Assembly: GCF_021130785.1 (NCBI RefSeq)
Contig: NC_060213.1
Span: forward strand, 99,440,501 to 99,504,500
Reading direction: 5' to 3'
Length of the DNA: 64,000 nucleotides
From: Homalodisca vitripennis
Taxonomy: Eukaryota; Arthropoda; Insecta; Hemiptera; Cicadellidae
Shown here: positions 25,666 through 38,420 of the stretch, one piece after another
Layout: each line of letters starts with the position of its first letter
Numbering within the stretch: position 1 is the stretch's first letter
Notes under the pieces: model-generated
Told to the model about the DNA's origin: nothing
Databases searched by the model: none
Seen by the model: only the letters and a program-made list of their open reading frames with translations
Made by a program: the position numbers and the translations under genes

Positions 25666-28600
25666 GAATAACATACAAACAATATTTACCATTTAATAAC
25701 TAGCAAACGTACTTTTTCAAGACGCATATTCACAGTCCGCTAAAAGAAATGTTAATTTCATACAAACACAAATAAAACCGTAAACAACATGTTTTTTTGT
25801 GTAATATTAGTGTTTTCTGTATTAGTATTGGTCAGTCCCGCGTCTTCCATTCCTTTTCTCAAATATAACTTTTTTTAATTCTTATTCAATCAGAAGGAAA
25901 ATAGTTGACGTTATTTTGGTAATATGACTCTGTCATGTGGAAATAGGTGATAGAGTGCAGTCGACTCCACCACCTGAGATTAAGTGTAGTGCTACAGCAG
26001 AATTTCAATCTGTTTATACACTACATAATTTATTCTACCTATCATCAGTCTTATTGTGAAGTAATTATTACTCACAATTACTATCACAATTACTATAGTA
26101 ATTAACTCTGTAGTATATTAACTAATAAATATTAACCATTTTTCTATTTCCATGATAATTTAGAGTGCGTTTCTAGTGATTGTGAAATCACTAGAATCAC
26201 TAAAATCTTCATATATTCAGAGTTATACCCTCAATTTTAAGTAAAACAAGTAAGTTCTTAACCACTATTATCACTTTCATAATATTGACCATTTGGCTCT
26301 TCATAAAGAATCTATTGACGTAGTTTGTCCTTCCACAGTCCAAGCTATCATTTCATGCATTCCCTGTATAGCACAATTTTGTTAGCCTTTATGCTTTTCT
26401 TATAAAATATTAAATTCACATAAGTTTTACAAAACATTTTAATTTTCAACTAACCAAAACTCTTATGCTGACAGTAGGTATTTACAACATATCCCCCACT
26501 TTCACTGAAAATACACGTGCAGTATTTGAATTTATCTGTATAAGACTGAATGTAATTTTAAGTCATCAAAGCGTGTCTTTCTCAATGCAATTAAACTATT
26601 TTACGTGTTCGCAATACTAGGTAAAGGAGACAAACTTCAATTTAATATAAGTTTTACTATTTTAATATATCAATAGGGTATAATTTTTACACATAATATA
26701 CATGCATATAAGGCTATGTGTTTTTATACAAAGTATAGTATGTTTCATAAACGAGAATTTTTCATTTTTACTGTCATATTTAATTATATTTGGAACATAT
26801 TTCACAATGCTCTTGGCTAAAAAATATAATAACCGCCAAAGATATAGTTCTATGTCAAATGTTTATGTTTCTCTACCGATTCGTTCAAAACCAAAAAGCT
26901 GATTTTAATTAATTAGATGTCGCTTTAAAGAGAGATGATAGCTCCCCAGTGATCTCAATGTAGCCTAATTTTTTAAAGGATCGAACCAGTATATTAACAA
27001 ACACGTACGCTACATAGAATACGGTCTATTGTATTCAGTTTGGTTACTGAATTACATAAATTAAATACATGTGCAGTTTAGGATACCTGTATTTATGGAC
27101 TTTTTACATACATATAACCTCTTATACAAAGAAAATCTATACTATAATTGCTTAACTGATAAATTTATGAATCAATTAATATTTAACCATCGAATTTGCT
27201 ATTGTGATGTAAAGTACTAAATTGCTTGTTTTCTGTATTAATGGAAATACAATTTATAACAGATACATTTATAATTAATTATTTAAACGCACATATTTTT
27301 TAACTTTATAACCAATAAAATGTTTTTCGGTATTGTCTTATTGAATAATGTTTGGATTTTAGATTATAAAAATAAGTTTTACATTTTATTTACATTATGT
27401 GTTTAGTAAAATTAATACAGAATTTGAATATTAGTTTATTTTTTTAATTTTTAAACTCCTAACTTGGGTAGTCCTTATTTACTAGATCATTTAGATCTCA
27501 TGGATTTGACAAGGTACTAAACAATAACGATTATGGAGAAACGTCAATACCAACCAGGGCAATGCCCTAAGTGCTCACATTGTATGCTGCTTGACAAGCC
27601 AATATGGATCCTAAATATACACCTCATCCACTCAGGTTGTTAATGTAAAAAATATTTAATTGAAAAATAACTGAACTTCGTTGAGGAAAACCCCACTTTA
27701 AATTCCCAAATTATAATAATTACGTAATTAATAGAAATTAATACGTTAGCATGATGAACCCGCCATTTCATTTTAAAACTGTGATACTAATATCTTTTTA
27801 ATTATTCCATTATTAGTTATTTTTAAATTTTATTTGAAATTTTGTGATTATATGAATAAAATTATTGTTACCCACTTTTAAAGTGTTTTACTATCGAGGG
27901 AGCTTTGCTTCAAAAGATATTCCACAAAAATAAATTTGGTGAACCAATAAGGATTACAAAGCTTGACAAATTTCCCCATATTATTTTTATTAATAGGGAG
28001 TAGGTACTTTTGTAATGAAGCATATATTCTTACAGTACTATTAATTTTCTTTTGGATAGTAGTTGTAAACGATTTCAGGAGTTACAAACAGAAGTTTTAC
28101 AATGTTCAAGACTACTTTAGTTTATAAGAAATGGAAGTAAAATATAATAAAATTAAAATTATTACATTAAAAACAAACGTTTCATTTGTCCCGTGATTTA
28201 GTTACAAACAGTAAAAAGTGAGTAATCATTTCGAACGATGATTGGATATGCAAGTTTTATTATCAATAATTTTAGATGAAAAGATTGCCACGCATAACAA
28301 CGTAGTAATTTTATATTTTACCATTTTTTACATTAAAGGCATATAAGGATTTAGTTTAACTGATTATACACGTTAATTTGGTACAATAACTGTTTTTTTC
28401 TGTGAATGTACTTTTACGAAGTATGAATAAGTTTCATCAATTGAATCAAGGGAAATATCAGCATATTTTGTCCGTCATACCTCCAGGGAGCAAAACTAAC
28501 GAGTCTGCCGTGCTCTCTAAAAACTGCATTGTTTTGTGTATTATTGAGTGACGGCCATGATTCACGTATTGTTACCACAGTTTATTGTTTAAAATCAGTA

Positions 28601-29159
28601 CAAAAATATAACCAATATAGCGATAGATAATCAATTAAATTAAATTACAAACTATTCAACTTAAAATAGTTTTAGCAAACGTTCGAACAAATATATTCAA
28701 ACAAAGGATTTCCCTGAAATTCCAAGCTTAAAGTAAGTGTAAATCCACAACCTAAAATTATTCATTATCTCCGAAATAAAACACTTCAGTTTATAAAAAA
28801 GTATTTTACAAAACTATACATATAATTCAAAGTTTTCATCAAAGCCCAACCAATATCTTAGTGTAACGAATGATTTTAAAAGAATAGGTAGTAAACAAAC
28901 AATAACGTTGAAACGTTTTCAGGTTACCTAATAGTATAATGCTACGGGGTTTCTTAAATGAAACACTCTTTGTGAATATTGAATCAACTAACTATTTAAA
29001 AATATTACAAGTAATCTAAATATAATAACTACTTAAAACTAAGCTGGCTTCAATTAAACTAATTGTTTTTAAAAAATGTCACTAATCTATATTATCACAA
29101 TACCAATATTAGTTTTCTATCTAGTTACACACGAGTCTATTTTACAAAGATACAGTCAG
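25666..29159. other. AT-rich DNA, no gene seen
   Basis: About 3.5 kb of very AT-rich sequence without any supported feature. Confidence 0.55.
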
Positions 29160-29480
29160 AAATTATTAACACAACTCTACCTGTCACGATCATGAGGATT
29201 GCCACTAACTTTGTCACTTCACAAGTTCACTTCTAGTGCTTAACTCACTCGCTGCGTCGCTACAGCTCCTAATAAAGTTATTAGCGCTTCCAGAGCTTTA
29301 CAATTCCAGAACTGACCAGACGAGTTCACACGACGAATGGTCACAGAGCCCACCTGCCCCTCGTGTAAGGAGAGGTGGTGACGGCCGCATTAGAAAAACT
29401 GACCCAACCCACTGAGCGCTCTCTCTCAAACGAAGCTGTTCACCAGTTATCCCTTTGTATCGGAGGCTCGTCCGTTATCA
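29160..29480 (-). promoter_or_regulatory. Candidate promoter / first exon (minus strand)
   Basis: This is a GC- and CpG-richer island in very AT-rich DNA. On the minus strand a GAGAGAGAGCGC motif (about 29416-29427) sits just upstream of TCAGTT, a perfect match to the insect initiator TCAKTY with +1 near 29400. About 210 bases further on is ATGATCGTGACAG followed by GTAGAG, that is, a start codon five bases past CAATCCTC and then a splice donor-like site (ACAG/GTAGAG near 29180). A second donor-like GCGA/GTGAGT occurs near 29245. The rest has stops in all frames, as expected of a 5' UTR. All of this is motif inference. No downstream exon was identified. Confidence 0.35.
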
Positions 29481-29544
29481 GGAACAATTTTTCCGCATTG
29501 TCGTAACAATAACATACTAAAAGCACTTATCGCTAGTGGTGGTG

Positions 29545-30400
29545 GAATAGGAATGGAGGGTAGATCAAAAGGTTTGTTCTGGTGTTCTTATTAATCAGCA
29601 GGAATTGATCCTCCGAAAACGTATACCTCAAAAAGTAACGTAACTTATAAAATAATATGAATTATTAAACAATTTTTTACATCCTTTATTGATATGGAGT
29701 CTGGATGTAGGGTGTGTGATGGACTCCAGGTGTATTTAAAGTAATAGGTGAATGTAAGGTTTGGCGACTTTGATCTTTTTGTAATCGTTATCTAGGATTT
29801 ATATCACATCCTAAGAATCAGGTCAAACTGTTCATTTATCATTGTCAGGAGAAATGTATATCAAACCCAGGCCCTGAGACAATCAATTAACGATGTTCCG
29901 CCTTATTCAATCTCATCATTGTATCTGAGTTATGTGTCTACGGAAAATATATCATCGGGTTTAGCTAGGAAAAAAGTACTTTCTACGAGTATATTTAAAT
30001 AAATAATTTGTTTTATAATCAGAAATGTTGAACACGAGTAAAAGAACCAGAGCTGTTAGTTTAAAAACTTTTCAATTCTGTTGGCTAGAATCTTCTTATT
30101 TCCATAATCTCCTAGCAGCGTATACAATTTGAAATTAGACATAAATATTTGAGTTCATAACTGTACATTATTAAAATATATAAATAACAAAAAAATCTTC
30201 ATTGTTTGCAATATATTACATTTTGGTATACTACAACTGCGTGTTATACGAATGTTGAGTTCAGCTTCATTTTACCTTATGATTAAGTCCTGCGTCTGAA
30301 AAAGTTATTTCACTGAAACTGCTCTGGTATTTATTGATTAATAAACACGATATTGTGAAATGAATTTAAACAACAAGCATTAAGCTAAAGCCTATTTATG

Positions 30401-30403
<3 letters not shown>
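29545..30403. other. AT-rich DNA, no gene seen
   Basis: No supported feature. Confidence 0.5.

Positions 30404-30459
<56 letters not shown>
30404..30459. repeat. TA microsatellite
   Basis: An uninterrupted run of AT dinucleotides. The tyrosine/isoleucine-rich minus frame across it is an artefact. Confidence 0.95.
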
Positions 30460-30463
<4 letters not shown>

Positions 30464-30789
30464 TAAAAAGTTTGTTACTTTGTAATTTGGTGAAGAAAGG
30501 AGGATATAAATATGCCCGACTAATTTTATTTCCTGAAGCTGCTCGCAAAACGTCAATTTATTCTTAACGCCTTGTGGACTGAAACACGTTTTATTGCTCA
30601 TATTAAGCAAGGTTTTGGGGTTTATACTTTTTGTTTATATGATGCTAAGTGAAAACCCGTAAAGAGACTTGCACTACATCGAAATCAATCGTTTCTTTGT
30701 AATAATGAAGTGTCATACAAAATATATGTCTATTGTTCAATTCATTGTCAAAATACTCTGTGTATAGATGGGCTTATCTAATACTGACA

Positions 30790-30870
30790 CAGGTCTAATA
30801 TTGTGACATGCACCATAAAGAATCTCGACCTTATTATATAAAATTTAAATTTGTAAAAACATTCTGTAAA
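30790..30870 (+). repeat. Dispersed repeat R, 5' fragment
   Basis: GTGACATGCACCATAAAGAA then TCTC matches the GACATGCACCATCAT block of repeat R. It lies about 150 bp before a fuller copy in the same orientation. Confidence 0.45.
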
Positions 30871-30944
30871 AAATCATACCACTCTAAATCCATATATATT
30901 TCTTTAATTAGAAGATGAACCATCTTTAAACTCAAAGTTGTGCT

Positions 30945-31115
30945 GTAATGACACTCATAGCCAAATCTCATAGAAGGACATGCACCATAATGGGACTCCA
31001 TATTCATGACATGAAATTGAAGTTTCTTGCAAAATGTTGTATCAATGTGTGCAGGGATTTACACACCTAGCAGATAGATAGAAGAAACATTTGGCCAGCA
31101 CCTCTTGTGATATAC
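30945..31115 (+). repeat. Dispersed repeat R, near full length
   Basis: Order of blocks: ACACTCATAGCCAAATCTCA, GGACATGCACCATAATGGGA, TTCTTGCAAAATG, AGATAGATAGAAGAAACA, and CCAGCACCTCTTGTGATATA. It follows the standard R layout with a degraded GACAGACAG segment. Confidence 0.7.
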
Positions 31116-31294
31116 TTAAAAAATAATACCAAACTAACAATTTCAATAATTTTTCATGTATTTGGTGTATCCTTTGAGAATGATAATAAATATAAAAAGA
31201 CTATAGTTCAGGGAGACTATTCATGGATAATAAGTAATATTTGGTATATTTTTAAAGTGATAGAGAATAGATTATATGGGACGATACGACTCAC

Positions 31295-31418
31295 CGATGT
31301 CGCTCTCACGGCCTACACGCGCTGCGCGACATAGCTGACGCAGCATCCTCTGGCGGGGCTTCCACGCGGTCGACTCGGTGTTCATAGTTAGATGGGCAAT
31401 TGGAGTCACAGACAACAT
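31295..31418 (-). CDS. Candidate first coding exon of an unknown gene
   Basis: On the minus strand an open segment begins at ATG (31418-31416), with a TAA in frame seven codons further upstream, and stays open for 41 codons plus one base until a consensus splice donor ATCG/GTGAGT (GT at 31294-31293). A second in-frame ATG is at 31385-31383. From that second start the peptide begins MNTESTAWKPRQRMLRQLCR and ends RESDI, a basic, arginine-rich N-terminus with no recognised motif or signal peptide. The DNA is CpG-rich, unlike its flanks, as is common for first exons. If real, the rest of the gene runs toward lower coordinates with introns in phase 1. I could not find the next exon. The alternative is a chance open stretch in a GC-rich island. 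Confidence 0.35.
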
Positions 31419-33010
31419 TGTACACACTTCACAAGATTAGTCACTGGCATGGGGAGGGAAAGTGGTTACAAGGAAATCCTCATCTGGCCAAGGCCAAAGA
31501 ACTTCATAAAATCTAACTAGGGAAAGGAGGGGTTTTCGTGATACCTCTCAACTTGGTTCTTGACTAGTATAATAAGTATTCGGCAAAGAAACGCAGGATA
31601 GAGATGCACTCCGGTCATATTTTAGACGACCTGGCTGGGCAGCCGACAAAGGAACGCTCAGGCAATGTTTTGTGATCTCGGGTGAATCTCAGCTAATGGA
31701 GAACAGTCACCTGTCAGATAGAGAACACAAATAAAAACTAAAGTAATCTAAAAAGTGAGACTAAATCTTATTCTAATGAATTGTGAGCGTATTTTAGTAG
31801 TTGGTACACATTAGTTTAAAATATTATGAAATACTTTAGTATTGACCAGAATATAACACCAGCTTTAGTTATCAAAATATGCCGTATTTTGTGTTCGAGC
31901 TTAATTCGTAATACGACGTTTTACATGATAGACCGGAGGCTTCCCGGTAAATATTTGCAAGTCGGAGTGAACCTAAAATTCCTAATATACAACATCTGTC
32001 GTCCTTTACCAGCTATACCTTTTCCATATATTGTATCATGCTGCAACTAGTCTTATCTAAAGGCCATTGCCTCAAACTTTAATAATTAACAAGTTTTTTA
32101 ATTCAGGAAAACGTTGACGCCTAAATCCACTTAATACGATAAAGTATAAAGACTCTTTCTAAAAAGAATACAACCTAATACAGTTCTTTTGTTTATGAAA
32201 ACTATAAACTACTTTAGATTTATACTAAACGTTAGATGAACAGTAAGAGTAAGTACTTTAAAATTAAATGTGGGGTGTGAGTGGTCACTCTGGGTGAACT
32301 AACACCAACGTAGCTCATCATTTCAACCCAGCAGCTTCATGAAGTGGTCAGCTCTTGTATTGCAAAAAAATCTTTTACAAAGTAAAACCAAACTAAACCA
32401 ATATTCTAATACGATTTCACAACAAAAATTTAGTGTTTAGGGCATTTAATCACATCATGTAGAGAAATGTATACTCTTCAGTACGTTTCCTATCCATTTG
32501 TAAATTAAAACGAAATAGACTTTATGTTATCATACAAAAAGTAACTTTCAAATTACAGTTAAGCAATACAATAATAATTGTTTCTTCTACTGTGTAATGA
32601 AGTGTAGAGTCAGACGTATAAAATTATAGAAAATAGCACCGTTATTACAAGGGAGGGACCTGCTCTGAGGTAATTTTAAACCTTTTCTCGAGCCAGAATA
32701 ATTTTACGATATTACCGCCAACGGCTAATTTGTATTCCAAAGCATATTGTTTATTTTATCCTTCCTTTGTTTAAGCAAATTTTATCAGTTGTCATTACCT
32801 TACTGCTTATATTACAAAATTAAAATATCCCTAATTTGTACAATAACGGTGTCATTGCCTTCAATATTGGTTATCTGAATTAAAACCAGTAATAATGGTT
32901 ATCTTTAAGCTCCGTAACATGTAATGCATAAGAACGACCCAAAACAGAAATTTCAATACCATCTGATTGTCTCGCCTTTAATTGTATTACATAAAGGAGA
33001 TAAATCACTT
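31419..33010. other. No gene seen; GC-moderate then AT-rich
   Basis: From 31420 to about 31720 the composition is balanced, possibly promoter-proximal DNA for the minus-strand exon candidate. The rest is AT-rich. The frame at 31826-32050 has no recognisable domain. Confidence 0.4.
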
Positions 33011-33014
33011 ATAC

Positions 33015-33150
33015 AAACGAGGTGTATCGGAGCCCGAGGGATTATCTCAGCTAGTACTGAGGTCCGACGCTAGGGCGGCGACACGTAACTTTACTACCTG
33101 AGTCTAGCGCTCCATAGAGGGCAGTCCGAGCTTTTACTTATCATAACCTC
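33015..33150. other. Small GC/CpG-rich island
   Basis: It contains TCTCAGCTAGTACTGAGGTC, including the inverted CTCAG/CTGAG pair, and a GGGCGGCGACACG stretch. On the minus strand an ATG at 33144-33142 opens 15 codons to a donor-like CTCAG/GTAGTA at 33098, and CTATAAAT lies at 33152-33159. The TATA-like site is too close to the ATG for both to work together, so I do not call an exon. Confidence 0.25.
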
Positions 33151-33659
33151 AATTTATAGCGTTTAATGAGTTATCTATTTATAATTTATACAATCAAGGG
33201 TTTCATTTGACGTATTGGGCTAAGGCGTCCTTCGCGAATGTCGATCTAATACTGGACCACACCACATGCAATTTCAGATAACTCAACACCATTGCATTGT
33301 ATTGCAATCCGTTAGATGTGACTATTATTGTATTCAGACGCAATCTTGTATTACGTGACTCCCAGCAGCCCTGGATATTAAATTCCCCTTGTGAGTAATC
33401 TTACCGGGAAGTAACCAAACCATTTAACAACCTATACAGTTCGAGAATTACTATTACTTTTTACTTGAGATGGAATAATTGTGTGTAATTTGAAAAAAAA
33501 ACACAAAACTTGCAAACACAAAGTTGCAGGATTAAGTTCGATACAAAATAAAGAGGTCTCTATGAAATGTATATCCTCATACTAAAGACATGGATTGATA
33601 GATGTTTATTAAATCACTGCTATACCGTAGAGAAAAAAAATTAATTTTCTCTTGAATTT

Positions 33660-34640
33660 TATATATAAATTTTGGCAATTAATTTCAGTTTATCTTTTGA
33701 AACCAATATTCATTTCGTGCTTCAAGTATTTCTTGCCGTTTTTGGCATACTTTAAGTGTTTCTGTACGACAGGATAAATTTATATAAAACTTTAGGCAGT
33801 TAGCCTGGAACTGCTGTTCTAATGGTTGGCTTACATTTATAAAATGCCATTGCTCATTCAAAAGTAGGGCATATAGGAGAGCAAAGTTGCTAGGCTTTAT
33901 GTTTCTTATTGTATTATTAATTTCTACTTCAGTCTTGATTTGTTGTCCTTTGATTATAGCATCTTGACCATAATGATCCGCGATTGCCGTGATGATCACG
34001 GACACTGCGACATTTGGAAGATTTGAAATGACATTGCCGATAGAAGATTGTGTTGTTGGCCTCACTCTTGTGGGAGTTTTGACCAGCAACATCAGACGAA
34101 AGTATTACAACGTATTGACGAATGAAGTGTTTTTTTAACGGATGAGTATGATTTATTGGGTCAATTTCAAAATCGCCAAGCAGGATGCATTCCAGCTGAC
34201 GTCATAAATTCTGTCAGCAACGATTCAAATTTTAACATGAAAACATATAACGTTTTATAATGTTATTTATAAACGATAACGTTTCCGTTAGGAGACCTAT
34301 AAATGCCAATAACGATTGTTGTTGACTTAGTGGTGTGAATTTTGACTCTAACTGCTGAAAAATCTGAACCGTTCCTTGACTGGTAAACGGTAGAACTTAA
34401 AATTTTCCTTCTTAAAAATTGAGACACCCACTCCTTTGAAAAGGAATTTTTCCAAAATTTCCTGATGTTGAAACCGTTTACGGTTACAACAAGGATGTCT
34501 TTTTTCCTCTTTTCAAATGAGTTGCAGTTTCTCCAGTTTGTTTGTCTCTTATTGGGCATTTTGGTGAAGCAGTCGGATTGAATTTTTTTGAGTGGTTGAT
34601 TGTTGTGATTGAGGAGTGTCTATTAATTTAGTTTGCTGTT
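33660..34640 (-). mobile_element. Non-LTR retrotransposon, endonuclease half (Jockey/CR1 group)
   Basis: This minus-strand fragment of a LINE-type element contains the ORF2 start and the apurinic-like endonuclease domain. It stops before the reverse transcriptase. Its end corresponds to the point where the plus-strand element at 8.2 kb begins, so the two fragments cover complementary halves of what may be the same family. The GC-richer DNA upstream to about 34930 may be its 5' UTR or ORF1 remnant. No 3' tail is present, so the loss came from deletion and not simple 5' truncation. Confidence 0.8.
33685..34600 (-). pseudogene. Non-LTR ORF2 endonuclease domain, frameshifted
   Basis: Read on the minus strand from high to low coordinates: LLHQNAQ (about 34580-34560), the usual opening of the family's endonuclease; KKDILVVTVNGFNI (about 34500-34450); VRVKIHTTKSTTIVIGIYRS then PNGN (about 34355-34280); LLGDFEIDP (about 34185-34155), the GDFNID catalytic-metal motif with N replaced by E; PTRVRPTTQSSIGNVISNLP (about 34075-34015), where the family has a TRVTP..S.LD.I.TN motif; TAIADHYGQ (about 33980-33955), the SDH motif with A for S, keeping the catalytic histidine; then the linker FYINLSCR and a C-terminal KVCQKRQEILEARNEYWFQ. 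At least two frameshifts and several stops disrupt it. An intact enzyme would nick target DNA to prime reverse transcription. Confidence 0.85.
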
Positions 34641-34712
34641 CACAAGTTGGGACCTTAAAACATTTCGAGTTAAGTTGTTATTAGTTATGGTATCAGTTAG
34701 CTGTGTTTGAAA

Positions 34713-34737
34713 GGCGCAGGCCGTCCAGGACTGCGCC
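34713..34737. repeat. GC-rich hairpin, 7-bp stem
   Basis: GGCGCAG at 34713-34719 pairs with CTGCGCC at 34731-34737 across an 11-nt loop. It lies upstream of the minus-strand LINE fragment and might belong to its 5' UTR. Confidence 0.45.
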
Positions 34738-34930
34738 TGTGCGGAGACGAGCCAATTATCAACGCATCGAGTTAAGATTCATGGTTCATGGTGTAGGGGG
34801 GAGGGGGCGTTGAGTTCAGCAGAATGGTATTAGTCCCCTCGAACGGATCACCGCGAGGAGGCGACAGCGATGAGAATGGACGTCCGAAGATGTTGTCGAT
34901 ATGGGGCCGGCACCCGTCACAGTATATTCT

Positions 34931-35174
34931 GCATGAGCATAAACGGTTCTAACATTCATCTTTAGTAACTATTGCAAATATTCCAAAACTAGCTATATTA
35001 TACAAAAACTTATTTTCAATATACCTTGTCTATAAAAAGAGTATATTTCAACTTGGTATCCACTTAAAAAGAAGTGAAATCGAGAAAGTTTAATTTCATT
35101 GTATCAGTCACACTAACTGTTCAAAGTAATCAAACAAATTTAACACATATGTTTGCACTGTATAAATTAATCAA
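34931..35174. other. AT-rich DNA, no gene seen
   Basis: No supported feature. Confidence 0.5.
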
Positions 35175-35262
35175 CTGACAGATAGTCAGACACATAAATA
35201 GACTAACAACAGACGGCGAAGGGCAGACAGAAATGAACATTTTCCATCCCTTCGATTGATTG
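35175..35262 (+). repeat. Dispersed repeat R, 3' part
   Basis: CTGACAGATAGTCAGACACA, GGGCAGACAGAAATGAACAT and TTTCCATCCCTTCGATTGAT are in the order of the R 3' blocks. The end is degraded. Confidence 0.55.
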
Positions 35263-38200
35263 GATAATGTAATTGGGTTTGTTAGTTAGTAATTCTAAGG
35301 AGTTATGAGGTTAAAGTGAAGATAAATAGAGCATTGTCGAGCATCCAACAATAAACTGCTTCACTCTTAATTTCAGTTTACTTCTTTTAATAATATTTTC
35401 CCGTATGGGAATATTATTTAACGTTTAGCTTATACTAGCCTTTACCCACGGTATATTATGTAATTTAATTCTAGAAAAGCAGGGACACAGAGGCATATTC
35501 TTTTCAAATTACATTATAAAAATTCCTGATATAACTTTTAATCTCTGTGAAATATTCCAATTTGCTTATAAATTTTAGATATAAATTTAAAGATCAATGT
35601 TCATAGTCAAAGTACCTTGGAAATAACTTGAATTTCACTTAAATATTGCATTATAACTGGTTAAATAGGTCTAACGATTTAATTAACAATTGAACTGTTT
35701 TAGACTAGTGTAGGAGAATAATAAAATTAACTTTTCAATTAACACACTTAATACTTATATAAAATGGGCTTCTTAGTACATGTGAAATTGAAGTAGAAAA
35801 GTTTTAGGTTACTATGTAAGCTATTATTTTTATTGAAGGTTTAACGTGTGAATGACCACTTCTGGTTTAGAAAAAGTAATATTTTCGAAGCTATGGCTGG
35901 GTTTGCCTTGGTACCCCAAACAAGAAAAAATGTATGCATTCTAAGACCTGAAAAGTCTAAATCATACTAAAAGAGAATGTTTCCAACACTATTAATTTAC
36001 TTCCGTAACAAGGAATTTACTATAACATACTCTATTTTATGTGTTCCGATCAAGAAAATATATAAATACGCAAGTCGATAATTTTACTTTAGTCATATGT
36101 GTCCAATGTCATTTTCATTCAGTCTACGTGATTTCTGGTACTATAGTTGAGTTTGTGTGTGAGTGTGTATGGTAATGACACACGTAAACCCTACTGGACG
36201 GGTAAGATTTTACATTCAGATTTTTAAGGTCTTAAAGCAAAGAACATTATTTAAAAGAGGTTGGTAAAAAGAATACACATACTTGGTTTGAGATTCCTAC
36301 TAAAATTAAAAGTGTATATTTTTGGTGATTACCAACTACTTCCGTTACAAGGTAATGCCTTTATAATTTTCAGTGTATAAGTATATACAAATCTTCCTCC
36401 CTCATAAAGCGTCTGTTTCCGGCTATTATAGTCTACCGATCTAACGTATTTCCGGTTCCGTAGTAGTGTTTGAATTGTTGCCCCGATGAAGGACCCAACT
36501 AGATTAAAATTTATTAGGACTATTTACATGCTTAGGTAATTATTACATAAAAAATACTGGCAAAATGTTGGTAATTTTATTTAGTGCATAACATTATATT
36601 TTATAGTAATAGATACATACAAAATTAAATTGTGTAAATAAACTAGTTGTATGTTTAATAAGTGGTATTTGGCTACATTATTTAAACAGATGCAATTAAT
36701 TTAAAAGCACAGTTAAGTGAAATAAATATTTATGCGTGAAATCAAATTTCATTGGTAGTACAAATATTGAAAAAATGAGGTAATAATTTCAAATGATAAA
36801 TGCAACAATCAGCTAAATATTATCAACAGATAAATAACATTACTGTAAAAGTTTGGAATATATTTATGGCCGATTTTTTAAATCCTAAGATGGCATTTTC
36901 AGAAAAACTTTTCACAAACAAGCTTTAATTGTACTACAAATTTACAAATTTTAAACCTTTATTTAATAATTATAAGACATATATTTCATATAAACATAAA
37001 AATATGGACAGACTGTTTTCCAGGCAAGATAATATACTTCTTATGACATTTTTTAAATATTTTAACTTGAAAAATAAAATGGTGAATTTTGCCAAGGTAA
37101 TGTATGGACATCTGTATGAATAATAATTTAATATGTATGCTTAGTGCATTTAGTAACCAAATGACGTCACGCTGATAAGAAAGGTTGTTTCATTGAATCC
37201 AAAAATGTAATGACCTAGTGCAAAACTTTTATAATTAGAAAGTTTACCACAGCTTCCTGGAATGCCAGACTACTAAGATTGATCTAGCTACTGAAGATAG
37301 CTAACATTCTCTCATCACTTAATCACTCCAATGTTTTATGAGATTGAATACGGCACAATGTGGGCTGAATGAGATATAGACTTGCTTAAAATGTATCTAT
37401 ATTATTTATCACCTATTCGATAGGTATTTAATCAAACCATTGCTTTGGGTGATTAAACCTAATGACCAGAAACAACTAAAAGTGACAAAGCAGGCTAGGA
37501 TAGGTCATACTGTAAAGCTTTCTTTACCAGTTGGATAAAATACTTATTAATTCTTAATCCTTTTAAGAGGAATTAAATTTAATCGCCTTCTTCTCCATTA
37601 CATTCTATCCTTAACTTAACCCACTCAGTGTTTCTTTGGTATATCATGTAGTTTTGGTTCTGAATTTGTAAATATTGGACTGGATATTTACCTGTCAAAG
37701 GGGTAAATAAATCGATATATCCGAGTATCAAAGGATACGTCAGAACATAATTAATAAATCTTCTGACAGAAGGACGTGCCTGACCTTATGACCCAGATAA
37801 TATCAAGAGGTTTCTTCCTTTAGCCAAGAGAAACCTATGTACCAAGTTTTAAGTCTCAATGGCATTTATATAAGAGTTATTACAGTCAGACAGTGAAATA
37901 AACGGACTTAACTTTAACCTTTAGAAAATTTGAATAACGGCTATCATTGGGCAATGAATATTCAACAAGACAACGACACAAATTCAAGAATACACACGTA
38001 TTCAATGTGTCTATCGATGAATTTTACAGTAAAAAGGAAGGTAACATCCACAAGGGAAGTTCTTTAGTTCCTTAAAGTGGCGTATTAATATATTATTGAA
38101 ACCATTTATGGGCGGATGCTACGTGCAGTCAAGAATCTCGTACGTACAACCACGTAGAATGTCGTTACGTGGTCTTCAGGGAAGAGCCTTAAGACCTGGT

Positions 38201-38420
38201 TGAAGCGATGTTGTATGTATCGTAAGGAAGTAACATTGTGTATTTTCTACGTAACCCGTCAGTTTATAATGCCATCCCACGTTAAAACCGTACAGTAACT
38301 GGGGTACGCCACCTTAATGCCCTCCCACACCAATTTAATCACTGAGAATTCCCATTTAATATTGATGATTACTATAATATTAAGAAAGCAACCAGTTGTT
38401 TAACCCGTTAGTATAACTAT
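35263..38420. other. AT-rich DNA, no gene seen
   Basis: No supported gene. A weak resemblance to repeat R near 37815-37905 (ACCAAGTTTTAAGTCTCAAT, CAGTCAGACAG) is not called. A GC-moderate stretch at 38090-38330 has no open structure. Confidence 0.45.

Noticed and set aside
30392..30610. Minus frame with a tyrosine/isoleucine tail
   Set aside because: Its C-terminal part is the TA microsatellite and the rest has no recognisable domain.
33098..33144. 15-codon minus-strand exon before a donor-like site
   Set aside because: It is too short, and the nearby TATA-like motif is at the wrong distance to support it.
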